DNA of 64,000 bases from Lycium barbarum (lineage: Eukaryota > Streptophyta > Magnoliopsida > Solanales > Solanaceae), in the NCBI RefSeq assembly GCF_019175385.1, contig NC_083346.1, forward strand, positions 372,001 through 436,000. Direction: 5' to 3'. A model generated the notes under the pieces. The model had not been told where the DNA came from, did no database searches, and was given only the letters and a program-made list of their open reading frames with translations. The position numbers and the translations under genes are program-made. Positions 34,765-46,021 of this stretch are shown here, in pieces; position 1 is the stretch's first letter, and every line of letters begins with the position of its first letter.

Positions 34765-37700
34765 TTATTTCTGAGCAACTGATGAACTTGTTTGACTTAA
34801 AGAGTTCAGCTCAGCAGCTTTGGCCCTTGTTTTCATTCTCTTTTGTCCTCTCATCTGTTGAAGACCTTGTTGTGTTATAGCTGGACTCCATTTCCATTTG
34901 ATTCCTCCGGGTCATAGTTTGTGATGTCCAAGACTACCAGTGACTACTGCTGAATTCATAGGCATGGTTGAAGACTGATTTTCCATTCCAGGCTGCATTA
35001 ACAAAATAGATCTCTGTTAGGCTATATTGTTTGCAGTAAATGGTTAATGAGGATGCAAACTTACACTGACAATTTTGAAACCACTTTGGGTTTGAAGCAC
35101 TCCCATTCCCACAACTCTTGGCCTCTTAAAGGGTACCCCTCTTCCAGTAACTGATGCACTTGCATCAGAAGCCTAAGTCACATTTAAGATGTCAAACACT
35201 TAGAATTGTAAAATTGACTAAGTGGTAATTTAACAAGCTAAGTAATACCTGTGATGTAGACGACTGTCTTGTAGCCCTTCCAGATTGAAATGATGCAACC
35301 CTTCCAGATTGAAATGATACAGCAGCCATGGCCTAATTCATATTTAAGTAGTTAGTCTCAATGTAAGACTTTAATATTTAATCAAGTAGTAAATAACAAG
35401 GAAAGTTTTTACTTGTTTGGTAGAACCTCTTGGTCTTCCCCTTCCTCTACTTGGTTGAGAATTACTTGGTACTGCACAAGAACCAACACTTGACCTTGTT
35501 GAACTGGTACTTGTCCCTCTCCCCCTTGCAATACTTTCAAAGCCATTGGACTGATGTTTGTTATCCAAGTCTTAGAAAATTCTCTTAGTTGTCTTATCCT
35601 TCTCATCATTTTGACTCTAATTTCCTCAAGCATTGTGATAATGGTCTTGTGCCTTGGCCCCAAAATCTAGGAATTGAAACTCTCGGCCATGTTGTTGTCA
35701 ACACTATCACAACAGCCGAGGTATTTAAAGTAGACCTTGGACCACCTATCTATGTTGTAATACAACAAATCTCCATTTATTCCATCACCTAACTTCTCAA
35801 TATGATGCCTTTCCATTTCTTGGAAAAATTGGCAAGCACATGGCTTGCACACATTCTTTGTTCGGCATTTGGCAACAGATCCTTAATGTCTATATCCAGA
35901 CCCTACAATAACATGTAAAAAATATTAGGTGACAGTAGAGCAACATAAGTTAAAGAGAATGAAAAAAATTCAGAAATCAATAACCAAGAATACATTACCT
36001 TTTGCATATCTGAAAGAGTTATCAAACCAGTCCCATCTCCAAACTCAAAATCTCGCCTTAGAATGTTGACAAACCATCTCCAAGTAAAAGTATTCTCAAC
36101 TTCAACCACTGCCCAAGCCAGTGGTAGCATCTGGTTGTTCCCATCCTTACAAACAACCACAAGCAATTGGCCTTTACTAACACCTTTTAAAAAATAAACA
36201 TCCAACCCAATTGCTCTCCTACAACCAGCCTTGAATGCCTTCTTCATGGCATCAAAACATATATAAAAGGACTGAAATATTTTGATTCCACCTTCAAAAG
36301 TTTCTTCACTCAGCCTAACCACACATGTCCTACCTGGATTAGTCCTTAAAAGCTCATCCCTATAATCCAAAATTCTTTTAAACTCCTCCATATTGGCACC
36401 CATGATTTGTTGCAAAACAATGCTTCTAGCTTTCCTTGCCACAGTCCTACCAATATATACCTCCAATTCCTTTCTTACCAAATTTTGAAGCTCAAAAATT
36501 CTAATGCAAGGTTCAGAAATAATTCTATCCTTGTACCTTTCTGAAATATACAAAGAATTTACCAACTTGTTCTTTGTTGTGCCATTGCACTTGTGAATAG
36601 GATTATAATTCTTCACAACAAAATCATTTGTTCTAGAATCATAACTGGCAAACAATAACCATGGACAACCAGCAATACACTTTACCCTCACCCTAGTTGG
36701 TTCATTGACATATTTATCCAACTCTACATGTTCGTGAACTGAATACCTAGTAAGTGCCTTCCTAAACTATTTAGCACTTTCAAATGCAAGACCAGTCTCC
36801 CAAACTATTTCTTTACACTTAGGATAATAAATAACCCTATTTCTAATTCTTTTTGGTCTCCTTAACTTTTTTGTAGGCTTTTCAACCACACCTTCATCAT
36901 CATCTTCATCATCAGTCTCTATTTCAAAGTTAACAGGTTCATCTGAGTCATAAAATGGCTCATCCCCACCCAATTTTCCTTCAAATGTACTCTTACTCCT
37001 AGATAAATATTCATCATGTCTCATATCTACACCCTTTGGCCCTAAATCTATCCCTTCAGATCTTTTAGCCTTTTCTTTCTTCTTTTTTGATTTTACAGCC
37101 ACCCTATCTTTCCTTAGATTCCTATCCTTCTCATGGACATCCCTATCAAATTCTTCTTCTTCACCTTCCTCTACAACTACATTGTCAGACTTCTCAGATT
37201 CATTCTCATTTTCTAAGTCAGAATCATCATCATCATCAGCTGCTGAAGTAGTAGTAGCTGCAGTAGCAGCTGAAGTCCCACGCAAGGGTTCATCAAGACC
37301 AGCAGCCTCTTCAAACCTTAAGCCTTCACTACCCCAAAATGTTTGACTACCCTCACCTGCCCCAACCTTTTCATTTATATCTTCAAATGTGGGGTTATCA
37401 AAAGCAGTAAAAGATTCTCCACCCACAGGGGTAATAGGTGGAAGAGCAGGGGGGACCACAATAGGTTCCTCAACAAGATGAGTGACAAAAATTACAACAA
37501 TATCTCCGTTTTTTAATTGAGGTACAATACCAATAATGTCCCTATCAATTTTAACTTCTACTACAAAAGGACATTTAGGTGGTCTAATATATACACAACA
37601 AGATGAAACATTGTAACCTATTTCTTTAACATAGTAAACAAGCTCAAAATAAGAGAATTTATCAACATCAACATCAACATCAAAATAATCTGTCACACTA

Positions 37701-37780
37701 CCTCCAATATACTTAATACGAGGGGTTTTTTCTAAATTACCTCTGTGGTTAAACCTCAAAGTGACAAACACATCGTTCAT
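34765..37780 (-). pseudogene. MULE transposase (MuDR family), decayed
   Basis: The transposase cuts at the TIRs. I start it at the ATG 37780-37778. Order: an N-terminal region (L-R-F-N-H-R-G), an acidic stretch followed by a Lys-rich basic patch (nuclear-localisation-like), then the MuDR DNA-binding domain crossing a TAG at 36769-36767 (E-S-A-K-stop-F-R-K-A-L; Q expected), and the MULE catalytic domain with G-L-D at the first Asp, S-D-M-Q-K before an intron (35998-35903) and D-N-N-M-A-E near the Glu. After the intron the frame breaks near 35840-35810 with loss of about 20-25 codons. The SWIM zinc finger is missing: S-P-M-A-L is joined directly to an R-G-R-G-R-P-R-G AT-hook-like tail. Downstream exons near 35335-35250, 35172-35065 and 34992-34765 continue the C-terminus, with one more TGA near 34920. 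Confidence 0.85.
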
Positions 37781-38235
37781 TTTCTTCACAAAACCTAAAA
37801 TTGAAAACAATTGAAAAATTGCAAGATTCAGTTACCATTTACACCAACAAAAAAAAAATGAAGTTAAAGATAAAAAAAATTGCATGTAAAATAGTAAAAT
37901 CGAAATCTAGACAAACCCTAACTTCAAAAAACAAGAATCATGTACCTTTGTGGCTAACTAATCTTCAATATAACTCTAAAACGACAAGATTTACGTATAT
38001 TTTGGGTTTTTAACTTTGCAATGATCGGTTTGTGTAGTGTGGATGTTTGATTGTGTAGTGGAAAGGGGCAAAATATCGATTGGGAACCGTGGTTGGGTTT
38101 TTGTTTGGGATGGGTCGGGTTAATTGGGGCTGGGTCGGGTTTTCTAAGTGGGGGCGGATAAAAATAAGTTGGGGAATAAATAATGACGTGGATCAATGAG
38201 CTCGCGCGAGTCTAACAATACCCAACCCTCAACTG

Positions 38236-38365
38236 GTCTTGGCCACTAGAGGGGGAAAATAATTAAAACGTAAGTTGTTCAGGGGGGTAAACAAAATACA
38301 AGTTAAGTTTAGTTACCGAACTGAGTTTTCGTGCCAAGTTCAGGGGTCAAATGATGTATTTTCTC
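38236..38365 (-). repeat. MULE right terminal inverted repeat
   Basis: Complement of the left TIR, with a few mismatches. The target duplication ataaatata follows at 38366-38374. Confidence 0.9.
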
Positions 38366-38660
38366 ATAAATATACCATGATGGTGTCATGGAGGACTAAG
38401 AGAAGGACTGAAGCATCTCCCATGATACCATCTCAGTATATTTATATACCATGTTAGTATCATATCTGGGGGGCATCTCGGGTACATATTTTTAATTTTT
38501 TCTGGGGTACGAAAGTAATGGGGGTATGGGCGGGTAATTATTTTGGTTTGAGGGGACATACGTGATCTCTCCCCGTATTTTTAAAGAAAGAACCAATCTT
38601 CTACGATACCCTGTTAGTATATGATATATACTATGTGAGTATCATAGTATATTGCAGAAG
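38366..38660. repeat. Array of hairpin repeats, right part
   Basis: It resumes exactly where the MULE ends. 'accatgatggtgtcatgg' pairs with the interrupted unit at 32550-32580, then come further units near 38420 (ccatgataccatctcag) and 38598 (ctacgataccctgttag). Between them, 38465-38580 holds the inverted copy of the C-rich repeat at 32096-32225. Confidence 0.8.
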
Positions 38661-39370
38661 TATACTTCAACTGCTACTGAGTTACTATACTTTATGCTAG
38701 AATAAGTTTGTTTTTTGATAATTGATATAGAAAAATTAAAAAAATGTACTATATCAATTATATTTTTATTGATATAGAAAGAAAAAAATAATAAAATCTT
38801 TTGTACATAAATTTATTTTTATTTGCAAAAAACTAAAAATTTAATAAAATATTTCTTTATTAATTTAGGTTCTTAGTAAATAAGATAGTGATTTGCACTT
38901 TTCTTAATTACTTATTTTTGTAGTTTATTATTTTTTTTGTTTTATTAATATTAAAATAGTTACATATTATATTTATTTTGATATTTTTTTAATTTTTAAA
39001 ACAGAAAAGTAAAGGGACAAGAAGAAAAAGAGCAAGACAAAAAAAAACATAAAAAAAGAAGAGGTGAAAGAAAGCATGGAAGCATTCCCAAAATAAAATA
39101 AAAAGAAAAAAGCTGACACTCGCATGATGACGTCATCACCATGACGACAGCCCTTAAAAAGCAAATGGGACATATCTACGTGGGCAATTCTGCTTTTGGG
39201 TGGTTTTAACTTTTGGCCTCAAATTGGTGGTCTTTAAATTTTTATCTTGCCTTAAATTAATGAATTTTGAATTCGAACTCTCGATCAGTTAAAAATATTA
39301 AAAAATTTCGCATGGTAGAGTTTGAATGTCGCTTTGCCCGGATCCGGCAGATTTTGCCTTGAGGCATATT
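38661..39370. other. AT-rich intergenic sequence
   Basis: Long A/T runs and no coding evidence. The 66-aa ORF on the - strand at 38973-39173 is poly-Phe/Ser from low-complexity DNA. Confidence 0.5.
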
Positions 39371-39690
39371 TTTTTTTTTACATTTCAAGACAAATTTTTA
39401 GTTATGGCTTAAGGAAAAGTTCCACCTTATAGGACATACTTTTAGTTATGCCTTAAATAAAAGTATGCCTTATAAGACATAACTGAAAGTATGTCCAATA
39501 AGGTGGAACTTTTCCTTAAGGCATAACTAAAAGTTTATCTTATAAGACAAAGTCTATGCCTTAAGGAAAAGTTTTGCCTTATTAGGCATACTTTTGATTA
39601 TGCCTTAACTAAAAGTCTGCCTTATAAGGCATAACTAAACTATGTCTTAAGGAAAAATTTTGCCTTACGGGGCAGACTTTTAGTTAAAAC
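39371..39690. repeat. Large palindrome and repeats of 'gccttataaggcata'
   Basis: The left arm (about 39410-39460, 'aaggaaaagttccacctta' onward) is complemented by the right arm (about 39466-39520, ending 'aaggtggaacttttcctt'), giving a hairpin stem of about 55 bp with few mismatches. Further variants of 'ttttgccttattaggcata' continue to 39690. No ORF. Confidence 0.8.
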
Positions 39691-40367
39691 TAATGATGCA
39701 TTACCTCTGACTTTCGACATCATCACTATCTATTTGGTCATATTTTTTCTTCCTCGCTCTCATAACTTGTAACCTAATTTTAACTGTATTAGAGACAACT
39801 TAATTCCCTAGATGATCACTCAAGTTTGAGAAATTGCCTTCAAATATTATCTTAATTTCTTTTAGGACAACAAAGTCACTCAACTATCACTATTTTCCTC
39901 AAAATATACTAAACACCTTAAAAGTCTTCTTCTCTTGTAGTTAGCATGCCATGTCATTAAAGTACATCTATATTATATAGAAAACATGCACTCCCTAATT
40001 TGAAAATTAAATTACTTGAATACTAAAAAAGCTTAATTACCTAAATACCCTCTAAAATAACTTAAAATATCCTACTAAAGAACTTACTGCCTACAATCAG
40101 TGCTTTCACGAAAAGTTGCGTCAATACTTTGCCAACTTAATTTTTCTATCACGAATAGTTGCTTTAACAATCACAATCATTTCTTTTTGGTAGGACACAA
40201 CAATTGTCCATATAAGCACAGGCACGCACTACATTAACCACTTCATGAGGCAAGCCAAACAAAATAGGAACTTCTGGAGTACAACTTTTAGTTTAAGCGT
40301 TTTAATTTTTCCACCTCTCAAATACATTATTTATTTATTGAGAAGAAGAAACTAATTTGATTTGAAG
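39691..40367. other. Intergenic sequence before duplication copy B
   Basis: No gene or bounded element was recognised. 'caaagtcactcaactatcac' near 39865 resembles a dispersed repeat end. Confidence 0.4.
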
Positions 40368-41142
40368 TGTTTTTTCTAAAAAGTTGTGTTCTTTTGATAA
40401 GTCACTAATTTTGTCCTTCTTATAGATGATTACTCGAGTGTTCAAATGAAGGAAGCCCGTTATTTCACTCGTCGGTTATCTAAATTCAACTTCTACCTTG
40501 GATTTTTTTTTTTTGGCCTATAAATATATCATCAAAGGTAATGTTAATCACCATTGTAGGTTAGATTAATTGTCCTTTATTCTTAATTTTTTTGGTTCTC
40601 TAACAACATTGTGATATATTTTCTTCTCAAAGAATACTTTGTGAAACATATTCTTTTTTTTTATCCTTATATCATTTCAAGTGCATCAGAGACTGTCTTA
40701 TATAATATGGAGTTTATAATATTAAATGATCACATAAATATTATATTTAGTAATGGTAAAAATAATATAAGATAGTGGTTGAAAATATTACACCATGCTT
40801 TAAATGGAATATTTAAATGAAGTTTTTTTTGTGTCATGAATTGGAGAAGAGGAAGTAGAATATATTTATAATTAAGTAGTCCATTTTAGAGATGATGAGA
40901 TTTGAAACCTGTGAAAACTCTAAGCATAGCTTTTTGATACGAACTTTCGCTGTAATGAAGACAAATAGAAAAATAACTTATTCTAGGAAACACTAATCAA
41001 CAAAAATAATTAATTTTGACCGAGAGCCTAAACAAAGGCAAGGTTTGTTAGTTAAAATTGAAGTTCTCCATATGATTTAATTTTAAGGAAGAAATTTTCG
41101 TCGGTGAGTTTCTAATGATCTACTAATCAACAAAAATAATTA

Positions 41143-42610
41143 AGGTATTCGATTATATGTTATTGGACTTCACTGGCAAAGATTTAGACAGTCAAAAGGG
41201 GAAAGTCATCACCATTTGTATTCCCAATGCCGCACAAGATCCAAGGGGTTTCATGAATCCTATGCATGGCAGAACATCAGGGAATGGTTAAGACCAGACC
41301 CCAAATTACCTCAGCTCCCCAAACCAGTATAGCCATAGCATAAATCAGAATCCCATATCATGCACAAGTATGGTATAAATAAACATGTGTGGATATAATG
41401 TAATTACAAACAACACTGGAACCAACAGGTATAATATGAACAAAAGCATTCCAAAGACACATGATATAGAGTAATTAAAACAAACTGCAGTATGTGGGCA
41501 TAAGATCAATAATGGCCAAAACCAAACTCATGGTCATAGAAATGGAACCAGAACATATACTGCAACATGTAAATATAAGATAAACAAAACAACACCAAAG
41601 CACTTAATCATGTGATGAACCAAAACAGAGTCATCCCCTTTTTCTCTTACTTTTGGGACTTAATGAAATCTAGTCCACTCTTAATTAAATCTGAATTGGG
41701 CTAGGCCCATCTATCTTCTAAAATGAAACTGAGTTAAAGATTAATGCCTGATGGAATTCCTATCCCCTGTTACTTATTCAATGAATATCTACCCTACATA
41801 TGACTGGCCTGCTTGCTCATATTCACTCAATACACCTATGATATGCACACATAATTTGTATACGATGTCTATACCTTCTTCTTTATTAATGACCTGGGTA
41901 TATTCTATGCATAATAAGCCTCAGAACAGGTTCAAAGTCCCATACTTACATTTAGCAAATAAAAGATATCATCTTCAAACCAAACTAGACTGAAACCCAG
42001 CCCAACTAAACTAGATATAGGCCATACTATTCACATAGGTAAGTTATTATCAAATGGAAAACACAAGAGTCAACCTATGCTCCTCAACTATTCACAATTC
42101 TGGACAATGTCAAAGGGAAAGTGAATATTCACTCAATGAATCAAACCCAAACAAGGAGAAAACAAAAGTCATGGCAAAGAGCTCATCATATCAATAGAAC
42201 ACAGAGAGTATAAAGCTTACAATAAAACAGGCAGACATACCACAGACAAGATAGGATTTTAACAAGTTCAAGAGACTGTAGACAGTACAGGGATAATCCC
42301 TTTAGGCTTCAGTTAATCTCAATACTATAGGGGAAAATATGCATAAAAGATACATAGGATACGTATACACTATGACCTAGGTAAGATGAAAGAAAGAAAA
42401 GAAATAATTGTGACATCCAGTTTCAACTAGATTTTTAAATAGGAGGGATAACACAAGGTATTCAAATAGATCGAATGCCTTAGACTCAACATTTTATTTA
42501 AAAGTAAAACTTTTCAGATTTCAGCCTATCCAATTCTTTTCCTTATTATGGGAATCAGTGATCCTAGGTGGGCAGTTCCTCTGCTTTAACTATGCTAGTC
42601 ATATTTTATC
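41143..42610. mobile_element. Long LTR-like fragment, copy B, left part
   Basis: Matches 19922-21385 of copy A almost base for base ('aggtattcgattatatgtta'). It is interrupted at about 42610 and continues at 55425. No ORF of its own. Confidence 0.5.
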
Positions 42611-42624
42611 ACTTATGACTATGC

Positions 42625-43377
42625 TTGAAAAGAGTTATCTTCTCAAGGTTCGAAACTCCAAGGGCAATCATTAGTGACGGGGGCTCTCATTTCTGCAATC
42701 GATTATTCAAGACTCTTCTTGAGAAGTATGGGGTCAAGCATAAAATTGTCACCCCGTATCATCCCCAAACAAATGGCCAAGTTGAGGTTTCAAATAGACA
42801 GATCAATAGCATACTTTCCAAAACAGTGAATGCTAACCGGACTGATTGGTCGAAGAAATTGGATGATGCTCTATGGGCATACCGAACAGCCTACAAGACC
42901 CCAATTGGCATGTCTCCATATCAATTGGTATTTGGAAAAGTCTGTCATCTTCCGGTGGAACTCGAACATAAGGCATTGTGGGCCTTGAAAAAGTTGAATC
43001 TAGAATGGGGTGACGCCTCAAACTTGAGGTTGGAGCCGATTAACGAGCTCGATGAATTTCGACTGAAAGCATATGCGAGTTCTACACTCTACAAGGCCCG
43101 CATGAAACATTTCCATGACAAGAAGATCTTGCAAAGAGAGTTCAGCATCGGGGATCGCGTATTGTTGTTCAACTCCAGGCTCCGGTTGTTTCCCCGAAAG
43201 TTAAAATCCAAATGGTCCGGCCCGTTTGAAATCACACAAGTGTTCCCATCCGGAGCAATTGAACTTGTTTGCCCAAGTGGTAATAAAATCAAAGTGAACG
43301 GGCAAAGGGTGAAACATTACTGGGGATCTCAGAATAAAGCAAAGATTATTGAGGTCTTCCTCCTCAACGAGCCATGA
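42625..43377 (+). pseudogene. Integrase C-terminal part of Athila pol
   Basis: Integrase joins the element cDNA to the chromosome. The remaining 250 codons begin in the catalytic core: I-I-S-D-G-G-S-H-F carries the second Asp of DD35E and N-G-Q-V-E-V-S-N the Glu. Then come [21 protein letters not shown], characteristic of Ty3/gypsy integrases, and a C-terminal G-P-F-E-I-T motif. The frame is open to TGA at 43375-43377. The first third of integrase and everything upstream is missing; the junction with flanking DNA is near 42610. Confidence 0.92.
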
Positions 43378-43421
43378 AAGGGCTAAACATGTACCAACGT
43401 CGTGCTGCGACGTAAAATTAA

Positions 43422-43445
43422 GCGCTTCTTGGGAGGCAACCCAAG
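43422..43445 (+). other. Hairpin motif just after pol
   Basis: GCGCTTCTTGGGAGGCAACC followed by CAAG. The six-base stem CTTGGG/CCCAAG has a 6-nt loop. It lies 45 bp after the integrase stop. I recall very similar sequence after pol in other plant Athila-type elements, from memory. Confidence 0.55.
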
Positions 43446-43557
43446 TTTCATTTTCATTTGTTTGTTCTTACTTTTGTGATGTTTTGATGTGTGTCCAAGT
43501 GTGTAGGAATAAAGTGTGTGCACAACGAAGAAGAGTTTGAAAAATGTCAATTGGCAT

Positions 43558-43740
43558 GACCTGCGAAACCACCTGCGATTCGCATGTCGTGCCCGCGATT
43601 GCATCCGCGAATCGCAGGTGGTGTCAAAATGCAGCCCATGAAAGCTGAACTCTCTGTCAGTATCTGCGAAGGAATGACACAACATGCAAATCGCATGTTA
43701 CACATGAGACATCATCCGCGAGTCGCATGTTGTGCAGGTA
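43558..43740. repeat. CpG-rich dyad cluster
   Basis: Contains 'acctgcgattcgcatgt' (about 43570), 'ccgcgaatcgcaggt' (about 43605), 'acatgcaaatcgcatgt' (about 43682) and 'ccgcgagtcgcatgt' (about 43715). Members of the dyad family of the LTRs, here in an internal non-coding region. Confidence 0.75.
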
Positions 43741-44134
43741 AGTCAAAAGTCGCGGATCGACCCGACCCGACCCGACGCGATTCGTTTTCTTTTAAATTAA
43801 AGAAGGTAACTGATTTTCATCAGTTATGATCTTCAATTTCCCTGTACCCCTCCTCTTTCCATACTCCTATATCACGCCATAATTGCCATTTCACTATAAT
43901 CATCTTTAATCACTCATCCAAACCCTAACTGCCCTTTCCCTTAAAAATGAAGGATTTCAAAGTTTTCTACTTTCATCTACTCTCAAGGTATGTCGACTTT
44001 TCTCTTCTTTACATTAGTTGGTATCTACTAATTGCTCAATTACATGTCATTATCATGCCATACCACTTGTTGTAATTAGTTATTTGGGTAGATTTATCTT
44101 ATGTGTTAAATGGGTTGTTGGAAATTGATGAACA

Positions 44135-44361
44135 ATGGGGAATTCTTGAGTACCCATGCTTGTGTAGTCCTTCTAGGAAGTGATTGTTGGTGACGAATTA
44201 GATAGTGACTGGGGAATTCTTGAGTACCCATTTGTTGTAAGAACTTTTAGTTGAGGTATACTCACAACTTGTGTGATGTAATGCCTAAACGACCCTGTGA
44301 GTGTTTGGATATTGTGGGAATATGATCAGTCGCCAAAAATGGGGAATTCTTGAGTACCCAT
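44135..44361 (+). repeat. Three copies of ATGGGGAATTCTTGAGTACC...
   Basis: Copies at 44135-44157, 44210-44232 and 44339-44361, each 'ggggaattcttgagtaccca' plus t. ATGGG and CCCAT at the ends can pair in copies 1 and 3. Spacing is 75 and 129 bp. The function is unknown. Confidence 0.85.
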
Positions 44362-44582
44362 GGCACATTACCTGTAAAATAGGACCCGTGATGCCTTCTG
44401 AGTTACGAAGTGTCATTGTCTTTTGTGAGGGACAACCATCGAACATAGGTGCGGGTAATTGAATAGGTTTTCCCAGTGATCGACGGGGTGACAACGCTAT
44501 TAAGGGAAAAAGTACGTAAATATGTTCTGGTGTGTGTTCATCTGTGTTGTGATTTAAAAAAGAAGAAGATGGAATCAAGTGT

Positions 44583-44742
44583 CTCACCTGCGAGCAGCAT
44601 CCGCGATTCGCATGTTCGACATGCGAATCGCACCTGCTGCAGCAGGTGTTGACAGTGAGGAACTCATAAGCAGGCATCACCTGCGACAATACCTGCGAGT
44701 CGCAGGTCACACATGCGACTCGCATGTGGTGTTTCGCAGGTG
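44583..44742. repeat. CpG-rich dyad cluster with both dyad forms side by side
   Basis: 'tacctgcgagtcgcaggtc' and 'acatgcgactcgcatgtgg' lie next to each other (about 44690-44728), after 'catgcgaatcgcacctg' (about 44617). It directly precedes the extra ORF. Confidence 0.8.
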
Positions 44743-46021
44743 GTGCCACCCTTTAATGCTTTGTTTTTGTTTTTCTTATATTTACCTCCTTATTTTTGCT
44801 CAACGAACACCATAAATAATGGGTATATTTTTGTATGTTGTGCAGGATGGTTCGATCAAATCAACCTCAAAGTGGAGGAAGACGAGCAACATGACAAACC
44901 TCCACCGCTAGAAGAACAGAAAAGGCACCGGCTGATCCCGTCCCCCAGTCTGAAGAGGGGACACATGGGGCTTCCTCTCCTAAGCCCGAGGATGCCGTCA
45001 CCAGAGGTCAACGAAGGGAGGCAATGGAGCAACGGTTCACCGTGCCTGGATCCCGGGAACTGTATAAAGCTTGGAATACAATTAAACCTGATGGGAATCC
45101 AGTCCGGGGCCTCATTGTCGAAAAGAGAGTCACTCTACAGGGGCTGCAAGATCAATGCCCGGGCATCATTCGCAAGTTTGAGGCCTTGAGATGGACCTAT
45201 TTCATGCAGCCTGCTGAATACTTCCCGGCCCTGGTAATGGAATTCTATACAGCCTATGCAGGCATTTTGAATGCGAAAAGGTCGCGCCGCCAACCCAAGA
45301 AAAGCATGGAACACTTGTGTTGGGTTCCGGTTCGGGGAAAATAGATTGATTGTGCTGCCAATACCATAACATCTATCCTATATGAGCAACGCAGCGAAAC
45401 AGACCCTGTTGAAGGTTGGCCTCCGGTGAGTTCTGAATATGATTGGAAGATGGAAAACCCGGAGGAGCAACGAGAGTGGGTTGCTTCAGTGATAGCCTTA
45501 GGGACTCCACCACGGCTGGATCCATCTGTCCTGATTGAGAAAAACACCTTCAACGGCGAAGCCAAGTTTTGGTTATCCTTAGTATCATCGCGGGTGAGTC
45601 CTTCCAAGCATAGTTCGGACATACCTATTGCAAAGTGTATTCTCATTGCTTCACTCATGTCCGGGTACCTTGTCGATGTGGGGGTAATTATCCGAGACGA
45701 GATCAAGAATAGGTCCACTCAAAAGAACACATCGCTCCCTTTTCCTTGTTTGATCACTGAATTATGCCGCCGGAAAGAGGTTCGTGATATTCCTCGGGTG
45801 GACAGAAATTTACAGGCTGATCAAATGATTGATTACACCAAATTAGAAGCGGGGACTAGGAAGCGAAAGCGGGTGAGCACAGAGCCAAGAGCTTCGGGGA
45901 CAACACTTGATGCTTATATTCTCGAGCCCGAAGACTTGGCCACCGATGAGGAGGAGACAGCTCCCAACACTGCCCCTCGAGCACCGAGGTCTGACCCTCC
46001 CAGTTCTTCCACTACAGTCCC

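Larger units (their letters stand above)
32581..38365 (-). mobile_element. Mutator-like element (MULE), 5785 bp, three genes
   Basis: A perfect 9-bp duplication, ataaatata, lies at 32572-32580 and 38366-38374, the MULE signature. Terminal inverted repeats of about 130 bp share 'tgaacttggcacgaaaa' and 'caacttacgttttaattatt'. Contents: a GRF zinc-finger ORF (+), a B3-like gene (-) and a MULE transposase pseudogene (-). Strand is given for the transposase. The element lies inside the hairpin array. The transposase has nonsense codons and deletions, so this copy is not autonomous. Confidence 0.93.
43378..44846 (+). other. Athila inter-ORF region with structured repeats
   Basis: Non-coding region between pol and the extra ORF. 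It holds a GCGCTTCTTGGGAGGCAACC motif (43422 on) with a CTTGGG/CCCAAG stem (43428-43433 and 43440-43445), two clusters of CpG-rich dyads, and three copies of a 21-23-bp motif. The sequence before the extra ORF, 'ttttgtatgttgtgcag', looks like a 3' splice site and may be used to make a spliced mRNA. Confidence 0.6.

Noticed and set aside
43583..43829. Cys/His/Arg-rich ORFs over the dyad clusters (also near 12.7, 44.6, 52.7 and 55.0 kb, both strands)
   Set aside because: They are translations of the CpG-rich dyads. Frames on both strands stay open because of the repeated motif, with no consistent product.
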